Position numbers and translations under genes: made by a program. DNA of 64,000 nucleotides from Ligaoa zhengdingensis (lineage in GTDB: Bacteria; Bacillota; Clostridia; Oscillospirales; Ruminococcaceae), in contig NZ_JACRST010000001.1 in the NCBI RefSeq assembly GCF_014384885.1, forward strand, positions 459,794 to 523,793. The letters run 5' to 3'. The notes beneath the pieces are model-generated. The model was not told where the DNA came from. It did no database searches and saw only the letters and a program-made list of their open reading frames with translations. Positions within the stretch are counted from its first letter, which is position 1; every line of letters starts with the position of its first letter. Positions 17,483-26,332 of the stretch are shown here, piece after piece.

Positions 17483-17959
17483 TTAAGATCTGGATACCTC
17501 CAGAATTTCGTAAGGGACCTCACCGCTCGGGGCGTCCACACTGATGCGTTCGCCGACTTTTTTGCCCAGCAACGCCTTGCCCAGCGGAGATTCATCGGAT
17601 ATTCTATTGTTCATCGGGTCGCTCTCGGTGGAACCAACCAAATAGTAGGTCTCAATCTCATCAAATTCCAGGTCTTTGAGCTTCACAGTGGACCCCACAC
17701 TGATGGTATCGTGCGCGATCTCCGTCTCATCCAGCACGCGCGCCACCTTCAGCATCGCCTCCACCTCGGCAATACGGGCCTCTACGATCGCCTGCTCGTT
17801 CTTCGCCTCGTCATATTCGCTGTTCTCAGAAAGATCGCCGAAGCCGCGCGCCACTTTGATCTTCTCGGCCACTTCCTTGCGTTTGACGGTCTTCAGGTTT
17901 TCGTACTCCTCCTGAAGATTTTTCAGGCCCTCTGCTGTCAGAATAATCTCTTTTGCCAA
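17483..17959 (-). CDS. greA: Transcription elongation factor GreA
   Basis: Rescues backtracked RNA polymerase by stimulating transcript cleavage. The 158-residue product has the coiled-coil N-terminal domain with the acidic tip motif [13 protein letters not shown] (catalytic acidic residues) and the C-terminal FKBP-like domain ([27 protein letters not shown]). I chose TTG 17959 because the protein then begins like other GreA proteins ([10 protein letters not shown]) and AAGGAAG is well placed. The in-frame upstream extension would lie in the structured leader. Confidence 0.95.
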   Translation of the reverse strand: MAKEIILTAEGLKNLQEEYENLKTVKRKEVAEKIKVARGFGDLSENSEYDEAKNEQAIVEARIAEVEAMLKVARVLDETEIAHDTISVGSTVKLKDLEFDEIETYYLVGSTESDPMNNRISDESPLGKALLGKKVGERISVDAPSGEVPYEILEVSRS

Positions 17960-18022
17960 TTTCACTCTTCCTTTCCGGGGTGATCCACCGGCTGTGGCAG
18001 CCACGAAACTTTGTGTAAAACT

Positions 18023-18098
18023 ACCATTGGTAACCCGCAAAAATCTTCACGGATTACCAATTTCATTTCATTATAGCTCAGCGTCACGCCGATGTCAA
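18023..18098 (-). promoter_or_regulatory. greA promoter and leader hairpin
   Basis: A perfect TTGACA (18098-18093), 17-bp spacer and TATAAT (18075-18070) lie on the minus strand. The roughly 100-nt leader forms a 12-bp imperfect hairpin (ATTGGTAA and TTACCAAT arms, about 18023-18056). There is no T-run, so it may affect mRNA stability or translation rather than terminate. Confidence 0.7.
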
Positions 18099-18110
18099 GC
18101 CCAAGTTTTA

Positions 18111-18968
18111 TTATTTGATGGGGAGAACCGCTGCCCGCTGCGGATTGCTCTGTTCAATAAAGCGCGCGATGTCACCGGGTTTAAGCTGGTTGCCCTTGCA
18201 GCGCAGGGCGTCCACCCGAAGCTGCTCGGCCGCTTTCCACCGCCCGAGCTGATAAAACGCCCCGGCAAAATCCAGCGGATCGATGCCCTCAGGGACGATA
18301 CCGGCCAGTTCTTTCGCCGGCTTGATGCGCGGATCACCCACCAAGCGGCAGGGGGATGGGCGATCGATACAGCCCCCGGTGAGCACCGGGACCGTGGTTG
18401 CCAGCCGCTCCGCACCGTCTCCGTCGGGACAGAGCACCAGCAGGGAGCCGCCCACGCCTTCCATATGGTTGGAGACCAACAGTGACGCCCCCAGCTCCTC
18501 CATCATGCGTTCCGAGACGCGGCGATACTCCCCTTCCCGTTCGGTCACCACCCGCACGGTGATGCATTGGCAGAGCAGATCGGGGATCAGGTCGGTGAAG
18601 TGCGCCTGCCGGTCCACCAGGGTGACCACCTTGCGGTAGAGCGGAACCTGGCAGCGGTGGATGATCTCCAGGCAGGCGTTGCAGATTAGCTGGGCTCGCA
18701 GCGCATCCGGTTCAAAGCGCGCCGCCAGGCTGCCCTCGGGGGGCTCCAGGCCGGGCGGCAATACCAGTGCGTGCGCGGCGCGGCCGCAGACCGCCTCCAC
18801 CTTGTCCCAGTTGATTCGCTCTGAATACGCGGTGAGTAGCAGGTAGCCGCCCAACGGGGTGTCGATGGGCTGCGCTGTGAGCTTCCGCCGCTTGATGCGG
18901 TGGACAGCGCGCGACAAGAGGCCGCTGTTTTGTCCCTTTTCGATTCGCAATACCGCAAACAAATCCAC
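18111..18968 (-). CDS. Conserved-looking protein of unknown function
   Basis: A 285-residue soluble-looking protein that I do not recognise. The central part (about residues 110-190) alternates short hydrophobic strands and helices (KVVTLVDRQ, ITVRVVTERE, ASLLVSNHM, GSLLVLCPDG), which suggests a Rossmann-like alpha/beta fold. No catalytic motif stands out. The GTG start at 18968 is preceded by GGAAGG. It is upstream of greA on the same strand, but greA has its own strong promoter. Confidence 0.65.
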   Translation of the reverse strand: MDLFAVLRIEKGQNSGLLSRAVHRIKRRKLTAQPIDTPLGGYLLLTAYSERINWDKVEAVCGRAAHALVLPPGLEPPEGSLAARFEPDALRAQLICNACLEIIHRCQVPLYRKVVTLVDRQAHFTDLIPDLLCQCITVRVVTEREGEYRRVSERMMEELGASLLVSNHMEGVGGSLLVLCPDGDGAERLATTVPVLTGGCIDRPSPCRLVGDPRIKPAKELAGIVPEGIDPLDFAGAFYQLGRWKAAEQLRVDALRCKGNQLKPGDIARFIEQSNPQRAAVLPIK

Positions 18969-19121
18969 TTCCCGCCTTCCGCTCGCTTTGAAACCAGTAT
19001 ATGCGAAGGGCGCAGTGGATTATACCCCTTGCTGAACCGGGAACCGCAAAAATTGCCGCCTGCTGCTGGATGGCATGAGACAGAGAAATACATTCACGCT
19101 TCCAACTGATAAGCCCAAACT

Positions 19122-19511
19122 TTAATCACGATCTTTTCTTGTAATTGTGTAGGATTGCAAGCCCCTTTGGCATCCATTCTTTTCATAGAATTCTTCCACT
19201 CCCGGCTGCGCCCCAAAATACAGCATAGTCGGGGTACTCTCCCTGGCAAGCTGGAGCAATTTACTGCCGATTCCTTGTTTCTGATACTCTGGGAGGACAA
19301 GTATCTCTGTAATTGTCCCAAAATAGTAGCCGTCTGAAAGAATTCGCAGGCAACCCACAAGCAGTTTATCATCATAAGCAGTTATGTTCCACGTTTTCGA
19401 TAATGCGGCCTGTGTTTTTTCCACATCGTAATCCCCCGGCCATATTCTATTGACGAACGGGATAAACACGGCGGCGTTCAGAATTTGGTCATCAACTTTA
19501 TATTCCATCAT
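19122..19511 (-). CDS. GNAT-family N-acetyltransferase
   Basis: Transfers an acetyl group from acetyl-CoA to an unknown small molecule or protein. The 129-residue product has the GNAT acetyl-CoA loop ILVLPEYQKQGIGSKLLQLA (Q/RxxGxG/A) and a C-terminal VEEFYEKNGC segment. ATG 19511 follows GAGGAGG. Its codons and the flanking 19.1-19.6 kb are visibly more AT-rich than neighbouring genes, which suggests recent acquisition. The function of the substrate-binding part cannot be read. Confidence 0.85.
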   Translation of the reverse strand: MMEYKVDDQILNAAVFIPFVNRIWPGDYDVEKTQAALSKTWNITAYDDKLLVGCLRILSDGYYFGTITEILVLPEYQKQGIGSKLLQLARESTPTMLYFGAQPGVEEFYEKNGCQRGLQSYTITRKDRD

Positions 19512-19587
19512 TTCTTTTCCTCCTCTACTTAAGATCGTCGATCGCTTTGCTTCATCATACATCATTTTTTCTGTATCAGGCTATCAA

Positions 19588-19630
19588 CAAGAAGTCCCCA
19601 CAGACAGGCTCTCCTATCTGTGGGGACTTG
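19588..19630. terminator. Hairpin downstream of the ctpA-like gene
   Basis: AAGTCCCCACAGA and its complement form a long stem (about 13 bp) with a ten-base imperfect loop. Neither strand has a full T-run, so it may be a weak terminator or an mRNA 3'-end stabiliser. Confidence 0.5.
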
Positions 19631-19678
19631 CTGTTTTACAACCACTTGTCAAAATGGCGGACATCGATTGCGCCGAAG

Positions 19679-20959
19679 TTACTCAGCGGCGGAGGATTCG
19701 GAAGAAGAATCTGAGGAAGCGGCATCGCTGCCCGCATTGGCCGCCTGGTCATCCGAAGCGCGGAGCAGGCTCTGCACCACCTCGACCGCCTTCTTGATCT
19801 GCGGGTCGGTGTTCTCATCCAGCTGCGCGAAGTTTTTCTCTTCGTCGGGGCTGAGCTTCACCTCGTAATCCGGCTTGACACCGACCAGATTGAATGTATC
19901 GCTGTTGGGAGTTTTATAGACCGCCGTGGTCAGCATGATCGCCGAGCCGTCGGTCAGCTTGATGGTATCCTGCTTGGTCCCTTTTCCCATCGTGCGGGTA
20001 CCCACCGTCTTGGCTTTGCCGTAATCCTTGAGCACCTGTGCGATGATCTCCGCCTCGCGGGCAGTCTTCTCGTTGGTGAGGATCACGATCGGCATATCCA
20101 GAACCTTGGAATCGGTCGTCTCAAACTGCTCCACCCGCCCATTTTTATAGGTGGCGCTCACCACCGGCTGGGACGGCAGGATGCGGTCGAGAATCTTCAC
20201 CGCAGAATCGAAGATGCCGCCGCCGTTGCCGCGCAGGTCGATGATGAACGACCGCGCGCCGTCGTTGATCAGCTTCTCCAGCTGCTTGATGAACTGCTCG
20301 TCGGTGGTGTCCGAAATATCGGAGATGCGCAGATAGCCGATGCCGTCCGCCAGCGTCTTGGGAAACACCGAGGGGATATCCACATGCCGGCGGGTAATGC
20401 CATCGGGCAGGGTCACGTCCTCGTTGTCGCGGCGGTACACCAAGCCGATCTTGGTGCCCGCCTCGCCCTGCAGAAGCTCCTGCATCTGGCTGCTGTTCTC
20501 GGCGTTGATCTCCACATCGTCGATCTTGATGAGGAGATCGCCCACCTGCAATCCGGAGGATTCCGCCGTGGAGCCGGGGTAAATATCGGTGATTACCAGA
20601 TATCCGCTGGGGTCCTTCTCGGTTACAACGCCGATGCCCACGATGCGGCCCTCGGCCTGCTGCGATTCCTTCTGGTACGCCTCGGCGGTGTAGTAGCGCG
20701 CATAGGCGTCGCCGCTGCCCCGCGCGTAACCGGCGGAGAGCGCATCCATCAGCACCTTGTCGTCAATTTCGCCCGCGTAGTTGTTGCGGAATATCTTATC
20801 GATTTCGGAGAGCTTGCTGTAGATCGCCTCGCGTTCCTTGAGGTTGTACATCTTATCGTCGAATACATTCATCGAGAAAATCCAGGTCATGGAAAAGGTC
20901 ACGGCAGCGACGATCGCCATCAATGTGAACAGCGCGCCGATCGATACCTTCTTACTCAT
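19679..20959 (-). CDS. S41 CtpA-like protein lacking the catalytic serine
   Basis: A 426-residue membrane-anchored protein with an N-terminal transmembrane segment (about residues 8-31), a PDZ domain (about 100-180), an S41 peptidase-like core (about 190-370) and a Ser/Ala/Asp/Glu-rich tail. In active CtpA proteins the motif reads TASASEI or SASASEI with the nucleophile 25 residues before the Lys. Here it reads KTAREAEI: Arg301 occupies the Ser position (codon CGC at 20059-20057). Lys326 (TMGKG) and Gln330 remain. It therefore looks like a pseudoprotease. It is the last gene of ftsE-ftsX-M23-ctpA, so it may scaffold or regulate the cell-wall hydrolase. Confidence 0.9.
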   Translation of the reverse strand: MSKKVSIGALFTLMAIVAAVTFSMTWIFSMNVFDDKMYNLKEREAIYSKLSEIDKIFRNNYAGEIDDKVLMDALSAGYARGSGDAYARYYTAEAYQKESQQAEGRIVGIGVVTEKDPSGYLVITDIYPGSTAESSGLQVGDLLIKIDDVEINAENSSQMQELLQGEAGTKIGLVYRRDNEDVTLPDGITRRHVDIPSVFPKTLADGIGYLRISDISDTTDEQFIKQLEKLINDGARSFIIDLRGNGGGIFDSAVKILDRILPSQPVVSATYKNGRVEQFETTDSKVLDMPIVILTNEKTAREAEIIAQVLKDYGKAKTVGTRTMGKGTKQDTIKLTDGSAIMLTTAVYKTPNSDTFNLVGVKPDYEVKLSPDEEKNFAQLDENTDPQIKKAVEVVQSLLRASDDQAANAGSDAASSDSSSESSAAE

Positions 20960-21017
20960 CTGATTACTCCCATCTGTCTTGATTGCCGCAGAATGTCGTC
21001 CGCTCTATCCTTCCCGT

Positions 21018-22214
21018 TTAAATGCCGGGGAAATACTTCTTCGGGTTGACGTGCTTACCGTTTTCGCGGATTTCAAAGTGCAGGTGCGGACCGGTGCTCC
21101 AGCCGGTAGTGCCGACCTCGCCAATCACGTCGCCCTGTTCAACATAGTCGCCCACGCTGACATATACTTGGTTCTGATGCCCGTACAGGGTGGACATGCC
21201 GCCGCCGTGGTCGATGATAACATAGCGCCCGTAGCCGCGGCCAGGGGTGTAGGAATTGGAGGCATAGATCACCTTGCCGGCGTTCGCAGCCAAAATCGGT
21301 TTCTGGAAAATCGCCTGGCCCGCAGAGTTGCGGCCCGCGATGTCGATACCGGTGTGGAAATCGCTGCCGCCGAAGCGCCAGCCGTAATAGGAGGTGATGG
21401 TGCGGTAGCCGCTGACCGGCCAGATGAAGTCGCCGCCGACATAGTCGCCGATCGATTCATTCTCGCGATAGATGCGGTCGATCTCCGCTTGGGCCTCCTT
21501 CTCCTCCTGGAGCTTCTGAGCCTTCTGGGCCTCGAACTCCTTTTGCAGATCGGCCAGCTGCATCTCCTGCTTGGCCACCTCCTGCACCTTCTGGTTGAGG
21601 TTCGCCTTCTGGTCGCTCAGGGCCGACTGATCCTGCTCGACCTGGGCCTTGTTCTCCTGAATCTCCGCCAGCGCTTCCTCCATGGCGTGTTTTGCATCCA
21701 GCATCTCGTCGATCATCTTTTTGTCGTGCTCAGAGGTGCGCTGCAGCATCTCGGTGCGGGTCAGGAAATCCGCATAGGAATCCGCGCCGAACACCAGGCC
21801 CAGCGTGGTGGCGTCGTCGTTGAGGTACATCGCACGCATTCGCTGCTTGAAGATCTCATAATACTCGTCGATCTCAGCCTGCTTCTCCTCGATCTCGCGC
21901 TGCTGCTTCTCAATGTTGTTCTCCAGCAGCCCGATGCGCTCGGACAGGAGCTCGATCTCCTGCTGCGCCAGGTAGACCTGGTTTTGCAGCTCTTTCTTTT
22001 CCTTTTCCTTCTTGGCCTTATCGTTTTTTGTCTTGTCGATCTCCGACTGGATTGCCTGCTGCTCCTGGCGGAGCGCCGAAATCCGGTCGTTGAGGTCGTT
22101 AATTTCGTCTTTGTAGGAGTCGCTTGCAGCCGCAAAGGGGTTCGATTGTGCCGCCATCAGCACTGTCAAACACAGCGCGGCCGCAACAAATTTTTTCAGG
22201 TGTTTTCGTATCAT
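21018..22214 (-). CDS. Secreted coiled-coil M23 peptidase (EnvC/PcsB-like)
   Basis: A likely peptidoglycan hydrolase or activator working with FtsEX. The 398-residue protein has a signal peptide (about residues 1-28, ending FAAA), long heptad-type coiled coils (about 30-260), and a C-terminal LytM/M23 domain. All zinc ligands are present: HTGID, YGH and HLHFE. An active domain contrasts with EnvC of Enterobacteria, whose LytM domain is degenerate. It sits between ftsX and the ctpA-like gene, and in this arrangement FtsEX is thought to couple ATP hydrolysis to hydrolase activation during division. Confidence 0.93.
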   Translation of the reverse strand: MIRKHLKKFVAAALCLTVLMAAQSNPFAAASDSYKDEINDLNDRISALRQEQQAIQSEIDKTKNDKAKKEKEKKELQNQVYLAQQEIELLSERIGLLENNIEKQQREIEEKQAEIDEYYEIFKQRMRAMYLNDDATTLGLVFGADSYADFLTRTEMLQRTSEHDKKMIDEMLDAKHAMEEALAEIQENKAQVEQDQSALSDQKANLNQKVQEVAKQEMQLADLQKEFEAQKAQKLQEEKEAQAEIDRIYRENESIGDYVGGDFIWPVSGYRTITSYYGWRFGGSDFHTGIDIAGRNSAGQAIFQKPILAANAGKVIYASNSYTPGRGYGRYVIIDHGGGMSTLYGHQNQVYVSVGDYVEQGDVIGEVGTTGWSTGPHLHFEIRENGKHVNPKKYFPGI

Positions 22215-22297
22215 CGTTTTTGGTCACACTTCCTTTCCGTTCTTTACAGTGGCGGCGCGCGTCGAATTTGTTGCGTCGCCCGCCTGATTTCCAGCAA

Positions 22298-23197
22298 TTA
22301 CACTTTGAGGTAATTGCGCACAAAGATCATACTGCCGATCACACCCAGCCCAGTGCCGCCCAGCGCAAAGCCGCCGAACAGTTTGAGCCCGATCTCTTTA
22401 AACGGAAGGATGCTGCCGTACATCGACTGAATCCAGGTCGAAGGATTCTCCTCCAACCAGCTCAGCAGATAGCTGTAACCGCCCCAGAGAATAAAATAAG
22501 CCATAATGGCAGATATTAAGCCCAGGATCAAGCCCTCGATCATAAACGGCAATTTGATAAACAGATCGGTGGCGCCGACATATTTCATGATGCTGATCTC
22601 TTTGCGCCGGTTGAACACCGTGATCTTGATGGTGTTGGCGATGATAATCAGCGTCACGCCGATGAGCAGCGCAACAATTCCCATGCCCATGGTAATCACC
22701 AGCTTCTTAACGCTGGTGAGGGTCTCTGCGATGTCGGTGGGCGCCTTCACATCTTCCACGCCGAACAGGCGCCCGATCTCGTCGACCGTCTCGTCGAGAA
22801 ATTCCAAGTCGTCAATTTTAATCCGGTAGGTGTTGGGGTAAAAGTTGTCGTCCTCCCGCAGGAGCTCAGCCGCGTCGCCCAGCTTGTCCTTTTCGTTCTG
22901 GAACGCCTCCTCCTTGGAGACGAACACGATATTGTTGATGTTCTCAATGTCGTGGAGCTCATCGTCGAGTTCGTCGAGCTCGCTCTGGTCCATGTCGTCC
23001 TCCAGGACGATGACCACCTCGTTCTGGTCCTCCACGTAGCCGACCACATTGTTCATGTTGACGCTCAGCAGAACCGACGAGCCGATGAGCAACATACAGG
23101 CGATCAAGACGCCGATCGACGCCAGGGACATCAGCCGGTTGACCCAAACATTCCTGGCGCCTTCTTTGAACAAATATCCTAAACTGCTTCCTCTCAT
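22298..23197 (-). CDS. ftsX: Cell division protein FtsX
   Basis: The membrane partner of FtsE in the type VII ABC-like complex that controls cell-wall hydrolases at division. The 299-residue protein has four membrane segments (about residues 25-45, 170-195, 220-245 and 265-290) and a large acidic extracellular loop after the first (about 50-165) where the coiled-coil hydrolase should dock. I chose ATG 23197 because GGAGG lies upstream. Its start abuts the ftsE stop, so the two are coupled. Confidence 0.94.
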   Translation of the reverse strand: MRGSSLGYLFKEGARNVWVNRLMSLASIGVLIACMLLIGSSVLLSVNMNNVVGYVEDQNEVVIVLEDDMDQSELDELDDELHDIENINNIVFVSKEEAFQNEKDKLGDAAELLREDDNFYPNTYRIKIDDLEFLDETVDEIGRLFGVEDVKAPTDIAETLTSVKKLVITMGMGIVALLIGVTLIIIANTIKITVFNRRKEISIMKYVGATDLFIKLPFMIEGLILGLISAIMAYFILWGGYSYLLSWLEENPSTWIQSMYGSILPFKEIGLKLFGGFALGGTGLGVIGSMIFVRNYLKV

Positions 23198-23198
23198 A

Positions 23199-23873
23199 TC
23201 ACTGCCTCCATTCCTGATCGTCGGCAATGATATGTCCATGTTCCAGGGTCAGCACCCTGCGGTTGAACTGCGCAACGAGGTCGTGCTCATGGGTCACCAT
23301 GATCACCGTAGTGCCAACGTTGTTGATCTCGTTTAAGAGATCGACGATTTCGTACGACAGCTCCGGGTCGATGTTCCCGGTGGGCTCGTCGGCGATAATA
23401 AGGCGCGGGTTGTTCACCAGCGCACGCGCCAGAGCGACGCGCTGCTGCTCGCCGCCCGAAAGCTGGTCGGGCATACACCGGGCCTTGGAGCCCAGCCCCA
23501 CCAGGCTCAGGATGTAGGGCACCCTTCTGCGGATGTCGCGCGTCGGCACATCGGTGACGCGCAATGCGAATGCCACATTGTCGTATACATTCATAGTGGG
23601 AATCAGGCGAAAATCCTGAAACACCACACCGAGCGACCGGCGGAATTTGGGGATCTGCCGGCGGCGCATTTTGCTCAGCTTGAAGCCGTTGACTTCAACC
23701 TCGCCCGAGGTCGGCACCTCCTCATGCAGCAGCATTTTAATCAGCGTGGATTTTCCCGCGCCGGAGGAACCGACGATAAATACAAATTCTCCGTCTTGGA
23801 TTTCCAAATTTACGTCCTTCAGAGCCATTGTGCCATTCTTATAGGTTTTTGACACATTGGTAAATCTTATCAC
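23199..23873 (-). CDS. ftsE: Cell division ATP-binding protein FtsE
   Basis: The ATPase of the FtsEX complex. It has Walker A GSSGAGKST, Q-loop VVFQDFRL, signature LSGGEQQRVALARAL, Walker B RLIIADEPTGNID and the switch His in VTHEHDLV. I chose GTG 23873, giving IRFTNVSKTYKNG at the N terminus as in other FtsE proteins, because GAGAGGG is correctly spaced for it. The length is 224 residues. It is 95 bp downstream of the PucR-like regulator. Confidence 0.94.
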   Translation of the reverse strand: MIRFTNVSKTYKNGTMALKDVNLEIQDGEFVFIVGSSGAGKSTLIKMLLHEEVPTSGEVEVNGFKLSKMRRRQIPKFRRSLGVVFQDFRLIPTMNVYDNVAFALRVTDVPTRDIRRRVPYILSLVGLGSKARCMPDQLSGGEQQRVALARALVNNPRLIIADEPTGNIDPELSYEIVDLLNEINNVGTTVIMVTHEHDLVAQFNRRVLTLEHGHIIADDQEWRQ

Positions 23874-23968
23874 TTGCACACGCCCTCTCATCAGGACCGC
23901 CAAATTTGGCCCTCAAAAGGGCAGACTACCGCCTTGGGCCAAAACTAAGCTTGTCTGTTTGGAGTCCC

Positions 23969-25054
23969 TTAATATTTGATTGGATTGGCTGTCAGGTATT
24001 TTTTGACCATCAGCGCGACCTTGAAGATGATGGCATGGTCAAACTCGCGCAGGTCGAGACCTGTCAGCTTCTTAATTTTCTCCAGCCGGTATACCAGCGT
24101 ATTCCGGTGGACGAACAATTTGCGCGAAGTTTCCGAAACGTTGAGGTTATTTTCAAAGAACTTCTGGATGGTGAACAGGGTCTCCTGATCCAGGCTCTCG
24201 ATCGAACCCTTCTTGAACACCTCGCGCAGGAACATTTCACACAGGGTGGTGGGCAGCTGATAGATCAGCCTTGCAATGCCCAGGTTGTCATAGCTGACAA
24301 TGGATTTTTCGGTGTCGAACACCTTGCCGACCTCGAGCGCGACCTGCGCCTCCTTGAAGGATTTGGCCAGGTCTTTAATCCCATCCACCGAGGTGCCGAT
24401 ACCGACCACCGCACGGGTATGGAACTCGCCGCCCAGCGTATCCACGATGGAACGCGCCAGCTTTTCCAGGTCCTTCACCGCGATGCCGGTCTTGATCTCC
24501 TTGACAAGGACGATATCCGACTCGCTGATATTGAACACAAAATCTTTCTGTTTATCAGGGAACAGGTTTTGAATCACATCAAACGACGAGATATCGTTGG
24601 CCGCCACCACGCGGATGAGCAACACGGCGCGGGACACATCGGTGTTAAAGTGCAGCTCCTTCGCCTTCACAAAGATGTCGCCCGGCAGAATGTTGTCGAG
24701 GATGATGTTCTTGATGAAGTTGTTGCGGTCGTATTTTTCGTCGTAATACTGCTTGATGGTGAGCAGCGATATGGCCAGCACATTGCAAAACTTCGCGGCC
24801 AGCTCGTCGCTTCCTTCCACAAATACGACATAGTCGGGCTTGATCCGGCTGCCGAACGGCTTGTAGGTGAAGCCGTCGCGCGTGAAGATCTCGTTCGGGT
24901 CGAGGTTTTCAAAGCTCATGAGCTCCGCCTTCTCGCCCACCCGGGTCAGATCGCTGCAGGAGATGATTGTCTCCGAGTCGTCGATCACACCAACTATTCT
25001 GTCGATGGAGTCCCGCATTTGATGGATTACGCCTTGAAACAGTCTGTTCGACAT
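23969..25054 (-). CDS. PucR/CdaR-family transcriptional regulator
   Basis: A 361-residue regulator with the C-terminal PucR-type helix-turn-helix (NLNVSETSRKLFVHRNTLVY then RLEKIKKLTGLDLREFDHAI, about residues 295-345). It is preceded by a GGDEF-like CdaR middle domain (about 130-260, AVVGIGTSVDG) without catalytic motifs. The N-terminal 120 residues resemble a degenerate sensor region. The signal is unknown. A perfect 17-bp palindrome in its own leader may be its operator. It is followed by the ftsE-ftsX cell-wall cluster on the same strand, so it may control those genes. Confidence 0.82.
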   Translation of the reverse strand: MSNRLFQGVIHQMRDSIDRIVGVIDDSETIISCSDLTRVGEKAELMSFENLDPNEIFTRDGFTYKPFGSRIKPDYVVFVEGSDELAAKFCNVLAISLLTIKQYYDEKYDRNNFIKNIILDNILPGDIFVKAKELHFNTDVSRAVLLIRVVAANDISSFDVIQNLFPDKQKDFVFNISESDIVLVKEIKTGIAVKDLEKLARSIVDTLGGEFHTRAVVGIGTSVDGIKDLAKSFKEAQVALEVGKVFDTEKSIVSYDNLGIARLIYQLPTTLCEMFLREVFKKGSIESLDQETLFTIQKFFENNLNVSETSRKLFVHRNTLVYRLEKIKKLTGLDLREFDHAIIFKVALMVKKYLTANPIKY

Positions 25055-25080
25055 AAAAATCCCCTTCTTTGCTTATTCTG

Positions 25081-25159
25081 TTCGGCAAATTGCCGAAATC
25101 CATTCGATGTCATATCTGCCAATCATTCTTATTTTACCGAATAATTTGTCAACTTGCAA
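25081..25159 (-). promoter_or_regulatory. Promoter and palindromic operator candidate of the PucR-like gene
   Basis: TTGCAA (25159-25154), 17-bp spacer and TAAAAT (25136-25131) on the minus strand. Downstream at 25081-25097 lies TTCGGCAAATTGCCGAA, a perfect 8-1-8 palindrome between the promoter and the ribosome binding site. The rest of 25098-25375 is AT-rich with no gene visible. Confidence 0.65.
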
Positions 25160-25375
25160 CACAATAAACAAAAAAAGTTGTGGATGAATGTGCGAAATCT
25201 GCAAATATTCTTTCCTACATCATCCTAGCTACCCATTTTACCCTAATATTATGAGAAAAATATGAACAAAAACTCTTTTTGTCCCGTAGTTTTGTGCCGT
25301 TTGCCCGACAAATTTCGTCACATTGACCGCAGCCGTACCGACTGCAACCGGCAGAATGTGCAACGCTTCGCGCGG

Positions 25376-26110
25376 CTATCCATTTTCGCCGCAGGATTCC
25401 GTGATTTTGGCCACCTCGTCCGGGATGAGCAACCGGCATTGTCCCGGTGCAAGCCGCGTATCGAGGTCGAGCGCGCCCATGCGCACCCGCTGAAGCGCCA
25501 GCACCCGGCGTCCAAAATGTTCAAACATCCGCTTAATTTGATGGTACATCCCCTCGACCAGAATCACCTCGACCCACTCCTGCGCGCCGGTTTCCAGCAC
25601 ACGCAGGCGCGCGGGCTTACAGGCCACATCGCGCTCCAGCGCAAAGCCCTCCTCAAACCGGCGGATGATCTCCTCATCGATGGGGAGGTCGAGCTGTGCG
25701 CGGTAGGTTTTTGGCACATGGCTTTTCGGCGACAGGATGCGGTGTGCAAACGCGCCGTCGTTGGTAATCAGCACAAAGCCGGTGGTATCCTTATCCAGCC
25801 TGCCCGCCGGAAAAAGGCCATCCCGCCGCAGTTCGTCCGGCACCAGGTCGAGCACCGTGCGGTCGCGCCCGTCCCGCGTGGCGCTCACCACCCCTTCAGG
25901 CTTGTTAAGCATCAGGTAGCTGAACCTGGTCAGCGCCAGCGGGTTGCCGAACAGCTCCACCCGATCCCGCTCCAGATCGATCTTTTGCTCGGCGGCTTTG
26001 GCCGGTTCCCCATTGACCCGCACCGCACCCTGGCGCACCAGCCCCCTGACATCCTTGCGTGAATACGGGGTCTGTGCGGCCAGCAGCTTGTCCAGTCGTT
26101 CCGGCTTCAT
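25376..26110 (-). CDS. RsuA-family rRNA pseudouridine synthase
   Basis: Converts a uridine of rRNA (16S U516 in RsuA itself) to pseudouridine. The 244-residue protein has an N-terminal S4 RNA-binding domain (about residues 1-50) and the catalytic motif PAGRLDKDTTG with the Asp nucleophile. YLMLNKPEGVVSA and the late EGMYHQIKRMF motif are also present. ATG 26110 follows GGAGGAGGT; the in-frame upstream part is unlikely to be translated. Family members RsuA, RluB and RluE cannot be separated with certainty here. Confidence 0.92.
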   Translation of the reverse strand: MKPERLDKLLAAQTPYSRKDVRGLVRQGAVRVNGEPAKAAEQKIDLERDRVELFGNPLALTRFSYLMLNKPEGVVSATRDGRDRTVLDLVPDELRRDGLFPAGRLDKDTTGFVLITNDGAFAHRILSPKSHVPKTYRAQLDLPIDEEIIRRFEEGFALERDVACKPARLRVLETGAQEWVEVILVEGMYHQIKRMFEHFGRRVLALQRVRMGALDLDTRLAPGQCRLLIPDEVAKITESCGENG

Positions 26111-26279
26111 CGCAGCACCTCCTCCCGCTCCGGCATCCGACAGTTTGCTGTCAGTTTTGTATATCCTGACGGAAAATATCATTGTTTTTTAGTATAACAT
26201 GAAAAGTGTCGGCTGAAAAGGTATCGGCGGCCAATCTAAACAAATTTTTTCGCTTTTTTCGTAAAAAACATCAAAAAAT

Positions 26280-26318
26280 GCCGGTTCGCAGCTTCTTTTT
26301 AGAAGATTACGAACCGGC
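26280..26318 (-). terminator. Terminator after the DUF4830 gene
   Basis: GCCGGTTCG and CGAACCGGC arms with an inner CTTCT/AGAAG stem. On the minus strand it is followed by ATTTTTTG. Confidence 0.88.
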
Positions 26319-26332
26319 GCGAACGTTTTATG

